From NCBI GenBank assembly GCA_002480495.1, contig DLCG01000021.1, forward strand, positions 473-64,472: a stretch of 64,000 nt of DNA, given 5' to 3'. The notes below the pieces were generated by a model that saw nothing but the letters and a program-made list of their open reading frames with translations, had not been told where the DNA came from and ran no database searches. Positions 16,047 to 24,121 of the stretch are shown here, piece after piece (position 1 is the stretch's first letter; each line of letters begins with the position of its first letter). The position numbers were made by a program, and so were the translations under genes. The stretch is from Rhodobiaceae bacterium UBA7804 (GTDB lineage: Bacteria; Pseudomonadota; Alphaproteobacteria; Parvibaculales; Parvibaculaceae).

Positions 16047-16181
16047 ATGCGCGGGCTGATGAAAACGGTAGGCAATTCGGGCAATGGCTGGGTTCAGGAC
16101 GTGGCGGCGCTCCTCTCCGTCGGCGCCTTCATCTATGTCGCGGCCACCTGGGTCACCATCGCCGAAGCTCTCGTCGGCTGA
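16047..16181 (+). CDS. SOS-regulated 44-residue membrane microprotein
   Basis: This tiny gene encodes a 44-residue peptide starting MRGLMKTVGNSGNGW. It has a soluble N-terminus of about 19 residues and one hydrophobic helix (residues about 20-42, LLSVGAFIYVAATWVTIAEA), ending at LVG. ATG 16047 is preceded by AAGGGAG with a six-base gap, an excellent ribosome site. The exact LexA box ends 13 bases upstream of the ATG. Size, single helix and SOS control recall the Caulobacter division inhibitor SidA, but I see no sequence evidence for homology. dnaE starts about 240 bases downstream on the same strand. Confidence 0.7.
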   Translation: MRGLMKTVGNSGNGWVQDVAALLSVGAFIYVAATWVTIAEALVG

Positions 16182-16230
16182 GGGCGTTCCGAAGCAAGTC
16201 CTCTTCTTCCCACCCGCCCAGCTTGTCCGC

Positions 16231-16295
16231 CTTGGTGGACAAGCCACCAAGGAGTGGGGCGGGTCGAGAAATTCGAGCTCGCGAAGAATTTCTCG
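16231..16295. repeat. Two adjacent hairpins upstream of dnaE
   Basis: CTTGGTGG/CCACCAAG (16231-16251) and CGAGAAATTC/GAATTTCTCG (16265-16295) are perfect inverted repeats without following T runs. They lie between the microprotein gene and dnaE. No other feature is seen in 16182-16418. Confidence 0.55.
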
Positions 16296-16418
16296 GGGCG
16301 GGGGAGATGCCTCATACGGAGGATAGGGCCGGAAGTTCTCCACAAGTTTGATGGCCCGGAAGGGTCGCAGGGCTGCCTCTGCGGATGACTCCGCGGGCGT
16401 GCCGCCCGACAATGGGCC

Positions 16419-19400
16419 ATGGCCGACTCTATGCCCCAGTTCATCCATCTCCGTCTCCACTCCGCCTATTCGCTGCTTGAAGGCGCGATCCGCATCAAGG
16501 ATCTGCCTAGGCTCTGCAAGGCGGAGGGCATGCCCGCCCTCGCGCTGACCGATACGGCGAACCTCTTTGGCGCGCTCGAATTCTCGGAAACCATGGCGAA
16601 GGAGGGCATCCAGCCGATCACCGGCTGCACCTTGCCCATCCGCCTCGACGCCCCGGAGGAGCCCACGCGCGGTCCCGCCCGCCGGGAGCCCGATGGCACG
16701 CTCGTCTTCCTCGTGAAGGACGAGCAGGGCTACGAGAACCTGATGAAGCTCTCCAGCAAGGCCTTCCTGGAGCCGGAGGCGGGCGAGGCGGCTCAGATTC
16801 CGCTGGAGCGCGTGGCTGAATATGGTGCGGGCCTCATCTGCCTCACCGGCGGCCCGGATGGCATCGTCAACAAGTTGATCGAGCAGGGCCAGAAGGATTC
16901 TGCCGAGGCGCTTCTCCTGAAACTGAAGGAGATTTTCGGCGACCGCCTCTATGTCGAACTCCAGCGTCACGACACGGAGCGCGAGCGCATCGCCGAAGGC
17001 CCGCTGGTTGATCTCGCCTACAAGCACGAGTTGCCGCTCGTCGCGACCAACGAGCCCTTCTTCACGAAGGAAGACGAATACGAGGCGCATGACGCGCTCA
17101 TCTGCATCGCCGAGGGCGCCTATGTCGTGCAGGCGGATCGCCGCCGCCTGACGCCCCAGCACCGCTTCAAGAGCCAGGCGGAGATGCTCGCCCTCTTCTC
17201 GGACCTGCCGGAGGCGACGGCGAACACCATCGAGATCGCGCGCCGCTGCGCCTATCGCCCGCGCACCCGCAAGCCCATCCTGCCGAAATTCGCCGCCGGC
17301 ACCTCCGAGGCGGACGAGCTGCGCCGTCAGGCCCATGAGGGCCTCACCTTGCGCCTCGCCTCGCAGGAGGCGGTCGCCCCGGAGGAGGAATACCGCCAAC
17401 GCCTCGATTTCGAGCTCGACGTCATCATCAAGATGGACTTCCCGGGCTACTTCCTCATCGTTGCCGACTTCATCAAATGGGCGAAGGCGCACGACATTCC
17501 CGTCGGGCCGGGCCGTGGCTCGGGCGCGGGCTCGGTCGTCGCCTGGGCGCTCACCATCACCGACCTCGATCCGCTGCGCTTCGGCCTCCTTTTCGAGCGC
17601 TTCCTGAACCCCGAACGCGTATCGATGCCCGACTTCGATATCGACTTCTGTCAGGACCGCCGCGACGAGGTCATCCGCTACGTGCAGGACCGCTATGGCT
17701 ATGAGCAGGTCGCGCAGATCATCACCTTCGGCAAGCTGCAGGCCCGCGCCGTGCTGCGCGATGTCGGCCGCGTGTTGCAGATGCCCTATGGCCAGGTCGA
17801 CCGTCTCTGCAAGATGGTGCCGAACAACCCGGCCAACCCGGTCACCCTCGCTCAGGCCATCGACGGCGAGCCGCGCCTTCAGGAAGAGCAGCGCAACGAC
17901 GAGACCGTTGCGAAGCTTCTCGAAATCGGCGGCCGCCTCGAAGGGCTCTACCGCCATGCTTCGACCCATGCTGCGGGCGTGGTGATCGGCGACCGGCCGC
18001 TCGATGAACTGGTGCCGCTCTATCGCGATCCGCGCTCCGATATGCCGGTCACCCAGTTCAACATGAAGTGGGTGGAGCCTGCGGGTCTCGTGAAGTTCGA
18101 CTTCCTGGGCCTGAAGACCCTCACCGTGCTGGAGCGGGCGGTGAAGCTCATCGCCCGCCGGGGCATCGAGATCGACCTCCTGCACCTGCCGCTGCAGGAC
18201 GAGAAGACCTTCGAGATGCTGGGGCGGGGCGAGACGGTCGGCGTGTTCCAGCTTGAAAGTTCGGGCATGCGCGATGTGCTCCGCAAACTGGAAGCCGACC
18301 GCTTCGAGGACATCATCGCCCTCGTGGCCCTCTATCGTCCGGGCCCGATGGACAACATCCCCTCCTATGTCCGGCGCAAGCACGGGCAGGAGAAGCCGGA
18401 CTATCTTCATCCATTGCTTGAACCTGTGCTGAAGGAGACGCATGGCGTCATCATCTATCAGGAGCAGGTGATGCAGATCGCGCAGATCCTGTCGGGCTAC
18501 TCGCTTGGCGAAGCCGACCTTCTGCGCCGCGCCATGGGCAAGAAGATCAAGGCCGAGATGGAGGCGCAGAAGGAGCGCTTCGTCACCGGCGCCGTGGCCA
18601 AGGGCATCGACAAGACTCACGCCGCCAACATCTTCGAACTGGTCGACAAGTTCGCCGGCTACGGCTTCAACAAGTCGCATGCCGCCGCCTATGCGCTCGT
18701 CGCCTACCAGACGGCCTGGCTGAAGGCGAACCATCCGGTCGAGTTCCTGGCCGCCTCGATGAGTCTCGATCTCAACAACACCGACAAGCTTGGCATCTTC
18801 AAGCAGGAGGCCGAGCGCCTCGGCATCAAGGTGTCGCCGCCCTGCGTGAACCGGTCGGAAGCGCTCTTCGGCGTGGAGGATGGCGAGATCCTTTATGCGC
18901 TTGCGGCGGTCAAGAATGTCGGCCGGCAGGCAATGGAGCATCTGGTTGAAGAGCGCCGTGCAAATGGCCCGTTCCGCGACCTTTTCGATTTTGCGAGCCG
19001 CATCAGTCCGCGCCTCATCAACAAGCGCACCTTCGAAAATCTCGCTCGCGCGGGCGCCTTCGATGCGTTGAATCCGAACCGCGCGCAGGTGCTCGCCTCC
19101 GCCGATCTCCTGCTCGGCACGGCAAATGCCGCCGCGCAGGAGCGTGAGAGCAAGCAGGATAGCCTCTTCGGTGGCGATGCGGGCGTCGAGGCGGCGAGGC
19201 CGGCTCTTCCCGCGGTCGAGTCCTGGCTGCCGATGCAGCGCCTCACCGAGGAGTTCAATGCCGTCGGTTTCTACCTCTCCGGCCATCCGCTGGATGATTA
19301 CCTGACCGATCTGAAGCGCGCTGGCGTCGTCACCTTTGCGGAGCTGCTGAAGCGCAACAGCACTGCCGAGAAGGTTGCGGGCACCGTCACTTCCCGTCAG

Positions 19401-19838
19401 GAGCGAAAATCCAAGAAGGGCAATCCCTTCGCCTTTCTGGGGTTGTCCGATCCCACGGGCCAGTTCGAGCTGGTCGTCTTCTCCGAGACCCTCAATCAGG
19501 CGCGCCAGCTCATGGAGCCGGGCAATGCCGTCGTTGTCGGCGTCGAGATCGAGCGCACGGGCGAGGAGGTGAAGCTCCGCGCCCAGTCCGTTCGCAGCGT
19601 GGATGATGTCGTGAAGGACACGGGCGCGGGCCTCAAGGTCTTCGTCGAGGAGAAGGAGAGTCTGGAGGCGGTGAAATCCCGTCTGGCCGAGAAGGGCAAG
19701 GGGCTCGTCTCCCTCGTCCTCATGTGCGGCGGGGGCAGGGAGGTCGAACTTCGTCTCAAGGATCGCTACAAGGTCACCCCGCAGATTCGCGGCGCCATCA
19801 AGTCGGTCCCCGGCGTGGTCGAGGTTCGCGATATTTGA
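16419..19838 (+). CDS. dnaE: DNA polymerase III subunit alpha (replicative)
   Basis: This is the catalytic subunit of the chromosomal replicase. The 1139-residue protein has the N-terminal PHP domain (LRLHSAYSLLEGAI), the polymerase core with the catalytic aspartates in PDFDIDFCQDRR near residues 403-414, the GRGSGAGSVVAW loop, FQLESSGMRDVLRKL, and a C-terminal helix-hairpin-helix and OB-fold region. It ends with a QDSLFGG-type linker region and KSVPGVVEVRDI. Features and length match replicative DnaE1, not the SOS mutagenic DnaE2, and no imuA or imuB is adjacent. ATG 16419 is the first start in the frame. It is probably transcribed separately from the upstream SOS microgene or reads through from it. 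Confidence 0.96.
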   Translation: MADSMPQFIHLRLHSAYSLLEGAIRIKDLPRLCKAEGMPALALTDTANLFGALEFSETMAKEGIQPITGCTLPIRLDAPEEPTRGPARREPDGTLVFLVKDEQGYENLMKLSSKAFLEPEAGEAAQIPLERVAEYGAGLICLTGGPDGIVNKLIEQGQKDSAEALLLKLKEIFGDRLYVELQRHDTERERIAEGPLVDLAYKHELPLVATNEPFFTKEDEYEAHDALICIAEGAYVVQADRRRLTPQHRFKSQAEMLALFSDLPEATANTIEIARRCAYRPRTRKPILPKFAAGTSEADELRRQAHEGLTLRLASQEAVAPEEEYRQRLDFELDVIIKMDFPGYFLIVADFIKWAKAHDIPVGPGRGSGAGSVVAWALTITDLDPLRFGLLFERFLNPERVSMPDFDIDFCQDRRDEVIRYVQDRYGYEQVAQIITFGKLQARAVLRDVGRVLQMPYGQVDRLCKMVPNNPANPVTLAQAIDGEPRLQEEQRNDETVAKLLEIGGRLEGLYRHASTHAAGVVIGDRPLDELVPLYRDPRSDMPVTQFNMKWVEPAGLVKFDFLGLKTLTVLERAVKLIARRGIEIDLLHLPLQDEKTFEMLGRGETVGVFQLESSGMRDVLRKLEADRFEDIIALVALYRPGPMDNIPSYVRRKHGQEKPDYLHPLLEPVLKETHGVIIYQEQVMQIAQILSGYSLGEADLLRRAMGKKIKAEMEAQKERFVTGAVAKGIDKTHAANIFELVDKFAGYGFNKSHAAAYALVAYQTAWLKANHPVEFLAASMSLDLNNTDKLGIFKQEAERLGIKVSPPCVNRSEALFGVEDGEILYALAAVKNVGRQAMEHLVEERRANGPFRDLFDFASRISPRLINKRTFENLARAGAFDALNPNRAQVLASADLLLGTANAAAQERESKQDSLFGGDAGVEAARPALPAVESWLPMQRLTEEFNAVGFYLSGHPLDDYLTDLKRAGVVTFAELLKRNSTAEKVAGTVTSRQERKSKKGNPFAFLGLSDPTGQFELVVFSETLNQARQLMEPGNAVVVGVEIERTGEEVKLRAQSVRSVDDVVKDTGAGLKVFVEEKESLEAVKSRLAEKGKGLVSLVLMCGGGREVELRLKDRYKVTPQIRGAIKSVPGVVEVRDI

Positions 19839-19908
19839 CGGTTTGATGACGTTACGATGACGGTCGGCCGGACTTGTCCCCGGTTTCCCGTCTAATCGGC
19901 TGTTTTGC

Positions 19909-19937
19909 TTGCGTTTTCGCTGTTTTGCGCCTATAGA
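19909..19937 (+). promoter_or_regulatory. Candidate promoter of the rpsB operon
   Basis: TTGCGT (19909-19914) and TATAGA (19932-19937) are separated by 17 bases. They are about 130 bases upstream of the rpsB start, leaving a long leader with a small hairpin around GGGTTCGGCTCACCC that might take part in ribosomal-protein feedback. Confidence 0.4.
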
Positions 19938-20070
19938 GGCGCCATTCCACACGCGGGGTTCGGCTCACCCACCTTCCTTCTCATAAGGAAAACATAGGGT
20001 TAGTCGGTCCGGTGCGACATCTGTCGTTCACTCCCCGCGGAGGTTCAACCGGAAAAAGGAGCAAAGTGCG

Positions 20071-20838
20071 ATGGCACTTCCCGAATTCTCTATGCGTCAG
20101 CTGCTGGAAGCCGGCGTTCACTTCGGCCACCAGACCCACCGCTGGAATCCGAAGATGGAGCCCTTCCTCTTCGGCGACCGAAACAACATTCATATCATTG
20201 ACTTGGCGCAGACTGTTCCGCTTCTGCATCAGGCTCTTCTGGCCGTTCGCGACGCCGTTGCGGGCGGTGGCCGCGTGCTTTTCGTCGGCACCAAGCGCCA
20301 GGCGTCGGACCCCGTCGCTCAGGCTGCCCGCCAGTGCGCCCAGTACTACATCAACCACCGCTGGCTCGGTGGCATGCTGACCAACTGGAAGACGATTTCG
20401 AACTCGATCCGTCGCCTCCGTCAGCTCGATGAGATGCTCGCCGGTGAAGCTAAGGGTTTGACGAAGAAGGAAATTCTGAACCTGACCCGCGAGCGCGACA
20501 AGCTTGAGCGCGCCATCGGCGGTATCAAGGACATGGGTGGTCTGCCGGACCTCATCTTCGTGATCGACACCAACAAGGAAGAGATCGCGATTCAGGAAGC
20601 CCGCAAGCTCGGTATTCCGGTCGTCGCCATTCTCGATTCCAACTCGAATCCGGACGGCATTGCCTATCCGGTTCCTGGTAACGACGATGCGGCTCGCGCC
20701 ATAAGCCTTTATTGCGACTTGGTTTCTCGCGCTGTCATCGACGGCATTTCGCAGAGCCAGATCGGCGCGGGCGTCGATGTCGGTGCGGCGGCCGAGCCCG
20801 TTGCCGAGGAAATCCCGGCGGCGGCGGAAGCCCAGTAA
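20071..20838 (+). CDS. rpsB: 30S ribosomal protein S2
   Basis: S2 is a small-subunit ribosomal protein. The 255-residue product begins MALPEFSMRQLLEAGVHFGH and has the family blocks RWNPKMEPF, FVGTKRQASD, NHRWLGGMLTNWKT and PDLIFVIDTNKEE. A glycine/alanine-rich acidic tail is typical of alphaproteobacteria. A strong AAAAGGAG site precedes the ATG. It heads the rpsB-tsf-pyrH-frr cluster, whose order is conserved across bacteria, and is separated from tsf by a hairpin that may tune relative expression. Confidence 0.98.
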   Translation: MALPEFSMRQLLEAGVHFGHQTHRWNPKMEPFLFGDRNNIHIIDLAQTVPLLHQALLAVRDAVAGGGRVLFVGTKRQASDPVAQAARQCAQYYINHRWLGGMLTNWKTISNSIRRLRQLDEMLAGEAKGLTKKEILNLTRERDKLERAIGGIKDMGGLPDLIFVIDTNKEEIAIQEARKLGIPVVAILDSNSNPDGIAYPVPGNDDAARAISLYCDLVSRAVIDGISQSQIGAGVDVGAAAEPVAEEIPAAAEAQ

Positions 20839-20853
20839 TTCGCCTTTCGGACA

Positions 20854-20889
20854 GGGCCCGGTGCGTCCGGGCCCTTTCAGGCTTTTGAA
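20854..20889 (+). terminator. Hairpin with weak T tract between rpsB and tsf
   Basis: GGGCCCGG (20854-20861) pairs with CCGGGCCC (20867-20874) around TGCGT, followed by TTTCAGGCTTTT. The interrupted T tract suggests a partial terminator or processing site inside the operon. Confidence 0.6.
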
Positions 20890-20933
20890 GTCCCTGACGA
20901 CACGCGTCGGGGCGACAGAAAATCGAGGACAAA

Positions 20934-21857
20934 ATGGCTGAGATCACCGCGAGCATGGTGAAGGAACTGCGCGAGAAAACCGGCGCAGGCATGATGGACT
21001 GCAAGTCCGCGCTCAACGAATCCGGCGGCGACATGGAAGCGGCGGTCGACTGGCTCCGCACGAAGGGTCTTGCCAAGGCGGCAAAAAAGGCCGGCCGCGT
21101 GGCAGCCGAAGGCCTTATCGGCGTGGTCGCCAGCGGCAATGCCGGTGCTGTGGTCGAAGTGAATTCCGAGACAGACTTCGTCGCTCGCAACGAGCAGTTC
21201 CAGAAGATGGTTTCCGACATCGCGTCGGTCGCACTTGCGAATGACGGCGATTTCGACAAGCTGGTCGCGGCGGAGTACCCGGGCGCTTCCAAGTCCGTGA
21301 AGGACTATGTAACCGAAATGGTTGGCACAATTGGCGAGAACATGAATGTTCGCCGCGCGGGCTACATCTCGGTATCCGAGGGCGCCGTTGCCGCCTATGT
21401 GCACAACCAGGTCGTTCCCGGTCTCGGCAAGATCGGTGTTCTCGTAGGGCTCGAGTCCGCTGGTGACAAGACGAAGCTCGCGGAACTCGGCCGCCAGATC
21501 GCGATGCACATTGCCGCAACGAACCCGCTGGCTACCCGCAAGGAAGAGCTGGATCCGGCGGTCGTGGAACGCGAGCGCAATGTGCTCATTGCGGAAGCGA
21601 AGGAGTCGGGCCGTCCCGACAACATCATCGAGAAGATGGTGGAAGGCCGTATCCGCAAGTTCTTCGAGGAAGTCGTGCTCCTCTCGCAGGCATTCGTCGT
21701 AAACCCGGACGATACCGTCGAGAAGGCCGTCAAGGCGGCCGAAGCCGATATCGGCGCCCCGATCAATGTCGTCGGGTTCGTTCGTTTCGCCCTGGGCGAG
21801 GGGATCGAGAAGGAAGAGTCGGATTTTGCTGCGGAAGTGGCGGCTGCGCGCGGCTGA
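20934..21857 (+). CDS. tsf: Translation elongation factor Ts
   Basis: EF-Ts regenerates EF-Tu-GTP by nucleotide exchange. The 307-residue product starts MAEITASMVKELREKTGAGMMDCK, the diagnostic N-terminal UBA-like module, and has the EF-Tu contact motif TDFVARNEQF near residue 79 followed by the two core subdomains. Length is normal. The ATG follows GAGGACAAA. A terminator-like hairpin follows the stop at 21882, so pyrH may have a second promoter. Confidence 0.97.
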   Translation: MAEITASMVKELREKTGAGMMDCKSALNESGGDMEAAVDWLRTKGLAKAAKKAGRVAAEGLIGVVASGNAGAVVEVNSETDFVARNEQFQKMVSDIASVALANDGDFDKLVAAEYPGASKSVKDYVTEMVGTIGENMNVRRAGYISVSEGAVAAYVHNQVVPGLGKIGVLVGLESAGDKTKLAELGRQIAMHIAATNPLATRKEELDPAVVERERNVLIAEAKESGRPDNIIEKMVEGRIRKFFEEVVLLSQAFVVNPDDTVEKAVKAAEADIGAPINVVGFVRFALGEGIEKEESDFAAEVAAARG

Positions 21858-21881
21858 CGCGGTCTTCTTGCTACTGAAATG

Positions 21882-21919
21882 ACGCCCCCTTCGCCAGATG
21901 GCGTCGGGGGCGTTATTGT
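21882..21919 (+). terminator. Terminator-like hairpin after tsf
   Basis: ACGCCCCC (21882-21889) pairs with GGGGGCGT (21906-21913) and is followed by TATTGTCT, a short T-rich tail. It would end or reduce transcription between tsf and pyrH. Confidence 0.6.
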
Positions 21920-21930
21920 CTCGGTTGTCT

Positions 21931-21975
21931 TCCGGGATTCGGTCCCGGACCCCGGATATCGGCTGGCCCGCGGGC
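21931..21975. repeat. Possible fragment of the CCCGGGATT dispersed repeat
   Basis: CCGGGATTCGGTCCCGGACCC in the tsf-pyrH gap resembles the left half of the palindrome at 7167-7188. There is no matching right arm. It is listed because the same wording occurs in three gaps of this window. Confidence 0.35.
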
Positions 21976-21988
21976 TGACCGTCATGGA

Positions 21989-22723
21989 ATGAGTAAGATG
22001 CCGCAAAAACCTCTCTATGCCCGTGTCCTCCTGAAGGTTTCCGGCGAAGCCTTGATGGGCGCCGGGCAATACGGGATCGACATCGATACGGTCGATCGCA
22101 TCGCCAGGGACATCAAGCAGGCTATCGAAAAAGGGGTGCAGGTCTGCCTGGTGATCGGCGGCGGCAATATCTTTCGGGGATTGTCGGGCGCGGCCAAGGG
22201 GATGGAGCGTGCCAGTGCCGACTACATGGGCATGCTCGCGACCGTTATGAACGCTCTTGCCATGCAAACCGCGCTGGAGGCGATTGGCGTTCCCACGCGA
22301 GTGCAATCGGCAATTCCGATGATGACGGTCTGCGAACCATACATCCGCAGGCGGGCAGTCCGGCACATGGAAAAGGGCCGCGTCGTCATTTTCGCTGCGG
22401 GCACCGGCAATCCCTTCTTCACGACCGACACGGCCGCTGCATTGCGTGCCGTTGAGATGGGGTGCGACGCCCTGTTGAAGGGAACGCAGGTCGACGGAGT
22501 CTATTCCGCAGACCCCCACAAAGTGACCGATGCGGAGCGTTACGACAGGCTGACCTACATGGATGTCTTGTCGCGAGACCTGAAGGTCATGGATGCTTCC
22601 GCCATTGCGCTCGCACGTGAGAATGGCATTCCCATCATCGTATATTCGATCGACGAACCGGGCGGTTTCGCCGACGTTCTGACCGGTGCCGGACGGTGCA
22701 CGGTCATTTCGGATGCTGCCTGA
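21989..22723 (+). CDS. pyrH: Uridylate kinase
   Basis: UMP kinase phosphorylates UMP to UDP and is a bacterial-type hexameric enzyme of the amino-acid-kinase fold. The 244-residue protein has LLKVSGEALMG, the glycine loop VIGGGNIFRG, the UMP-site region with SAIPM, GTGNPFFTTDTAAALRA and LLKGTQVDGVYSADP. The start at 21989 (MSKMPQK) is preceded by weak purines; the next ATG is only three codons later. It lies between tsf and frr in the conserved order. Confidence 0.97.
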   Translation: MSKMPQKPLYARVLLKVSGEALMGAGQYGIDIDTVDRIARDIKQAIEKGVQVCLVIGGGNIFRGLSGAAKGMERASADYMGMLATVMNALAMQTALEAIGVPTRVQSAIPMMTVCEPYIRRRAVRHMEKGRVVIFAAGTGNPFFTTDTAAALRAVEMGCDALLKGTQVDGVYSADPHKVTDAERYDRLTYMDVLSRDLKVMDASAIALARENGIPIIVYSIDEPGGFADVLTGAGRCTVISDAA

Positions 22724-22748
22724 GACGCAGGAAAAAGAAGGACAGAAA

Positions 22749-23312
22749 ATGGCAGACGACAGTTTCGACATCGATGATACCGAACGCCGGATGCGTGGTG
22801 CGCTGACATCCCTGAAGCAGGAATTTGCGGGGCTGCGGACCGGTCGCGCGACAGCGAGCCTGCTCGATCCGATCGTCGTGGAAGCTTATGGCCAGACCAT
22901 GCCCATCAATCAGGTGGGGACTGTCGGCGTACCGGAACCTCGTATGCTCACGGTTCAGGTTTGGGATAAGGGCATGGTGTCTGCGGTCGAAAAGGCGATC
23001 CGTAATTCGGGTTTGGGTTTGAACCCGAACGTCGACGGAACCTTGCTGCGCTTGCCCATCCCGGAACTCAACCAGGAGCGCCGCACCGAACTTACGAAAA
23101 TTGCTTCGAAATATACCGAACAGGCGCGCATCGCCGTTCGCAATGTTAGGCGCGATGCAATGGACGAACTCAAGCGCCTCGAAAAAGACTCACAGATGAG
23201 TCAAGACGACCACAAGGCGTGGGCTGACAAGGTTCAGAAGCTGACGGACAAGATAATCGGTGAAATCGACGCCGCGCTCGCCCACAAGGAAGCGGAAATC
23301 ATGCAGGTATAA
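22749..23312 (+). CDS. frr: Ribosome recycling factor
   Basis: RRF, with EF-G, splits post-termination ribosomes. The 187-residue product shows the three-helix-bundle family features: RMRGALTSLKQEFAGLRTGRA, INQVGTVGVPEPRMLTVQVWD, and RRDAMDELKRLEKD. The frame is open from 22686, but ATG 22749 follows GAAGGACAG and matches the family N-terminus, so it is chosen. It is 25 bases after pyrH. Confidence 0.97.
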   Translation: MADDSFDIDDTERRMRGALTSLKQEFAGLRTGRATASLLDPIVVEAYGQTMPINQVGTVGVPEPRMLTVQVWDKGMVSAVEKAIRNSGLGLNPNVDGTLLRLPIPELNQERRTELTKIASKYTEQARIAVRNVRRDAMDELKRLEKDSQMSQDDHKAWADKVQKLTDKIIGEIDAALAHKEAEIMQV

Positions 23313-23358
23313 GCTGAGGGCTTCAGCCCACGGTTTACCGCATATTTGAAAGCAAAGG

Positions 23359-24117
23359 ATGATGACCCTCTCTTCCGGCCAGACAATGAGCGATGCTGCG
23401 CCGGGAAGGCCTCCGCGGCACGTCGCGATCATTATGGATGGCAACGGACGCTGGGCAGCGAAACGTCATCTGCCTCGTGCGGCCGGACACCGTCAGGGCG
23501 TTGAAGCCGTGCGTGTCATCGTGCGCGCTGCGGGTGAACTCGGGATCGAGTATCTAACCCTTTATGGTTTCAGTTCGGAAAACTGGAAGAGGCCGGCCGA
23601 TGAGGTGAATGACCTCATGGGGTTGCTTCGCCTCTATATCCGCAGGGATCTCGCTGAGCTTCATCAGAACGGCGTCCGTATCCGCATCATTGGAGAAAGG
23701 GATCATCTCGAGGCAGACATTGTCGCCTTGATCGAAGAGGCCGAAGCGCTGACCCGAAATAACGCCCGTCTTCAACTCGTGATCGCGTTCAACTATGGCG
23801 GTCAGAATGAGATCGCCTCGGCCGTCCGCAAGATCGCGCGCGAGGTGAAGGCCGGGCGTATCGAGCCGGACGAAATTACGCCGGATACGGTGGCTAGGTT
23901 TCTCGATACCGCCGGTGTGCCCGACCCCGATCTCATCATCCGGACAAGCGGCGAGAAGCGTCTTTCCAATTTCCTGATCTGGCAGAGCGCCTATTCGGAA
24001 CTTGTTTTCTCGGAAGCCCTTTGGCCGGATTTCACGCCAGACCGGTTACGCGAAGCAATTGCCGAGTATGACCGGCGGGAACGCCGCTTCGGCGGGCGCA
24101 GCGCTTCGGGAGCTTAG
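23359..24117 (+). CDS. uppS: Undecaprenyl diphosphate synthase
   Basis: This cis-prenyltransferase makes the C55 lipid carrier for cell-wall synthesis. The 252-residue product contains the catalytic aspartate in IIMDGNGRWA, GFSSENWKRP, and the conserved RTSGEKRLSNFLIWQ block. Two start choices exist: ATG 23359 and an ATG about nine codons later (MSDAAP). The first is kept because AAAGG precedes it. It lies directly ahead of cdsA with a four-base gap. Confidence 0.96.
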   Translation: MMTLSSGQTMSDAAPGRPPRHVAIIMDGNGRWAAKRHLPRAAGHRQGVEAVRVIVRAAGELGIEYLTLYGFSSENWKRPADEVNDLMGLLRLYIRRDLAELHQNGVRIRIIGERDHLEADIVALIEEAEALTRNNARLQLVIAFNYGGQNEIASAVRKIAREVKAGRIEPDEITPDTVARFLDTAGVPDPDLIIRTSGEKRLSNFLIWQSAYSELVFSEALWPDFTPDRLREAIAEYDRRERRFGGRSASGA

Positions 24118-24121
24118 AGAA

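Noticed and set aside
16419..19838. dnaE as the SOS mutagenic polymerase DnaE2, because a LexA box lies upstream
   Set aside because: Length (1139 residues), the linker and C-terminal blocks, and the lack of imuA/imuB fit replicative DnaE1. The LexA boxes fit the microgene at 16047 instead.
15942..19952. 1336-codon open frame on the minus strand opposite dnaE
   Set aside because: It is the antisense shadow of dnaE: Arg/His/Glu-rich, no domain, and it ends inside unrelated intergenic sequence.
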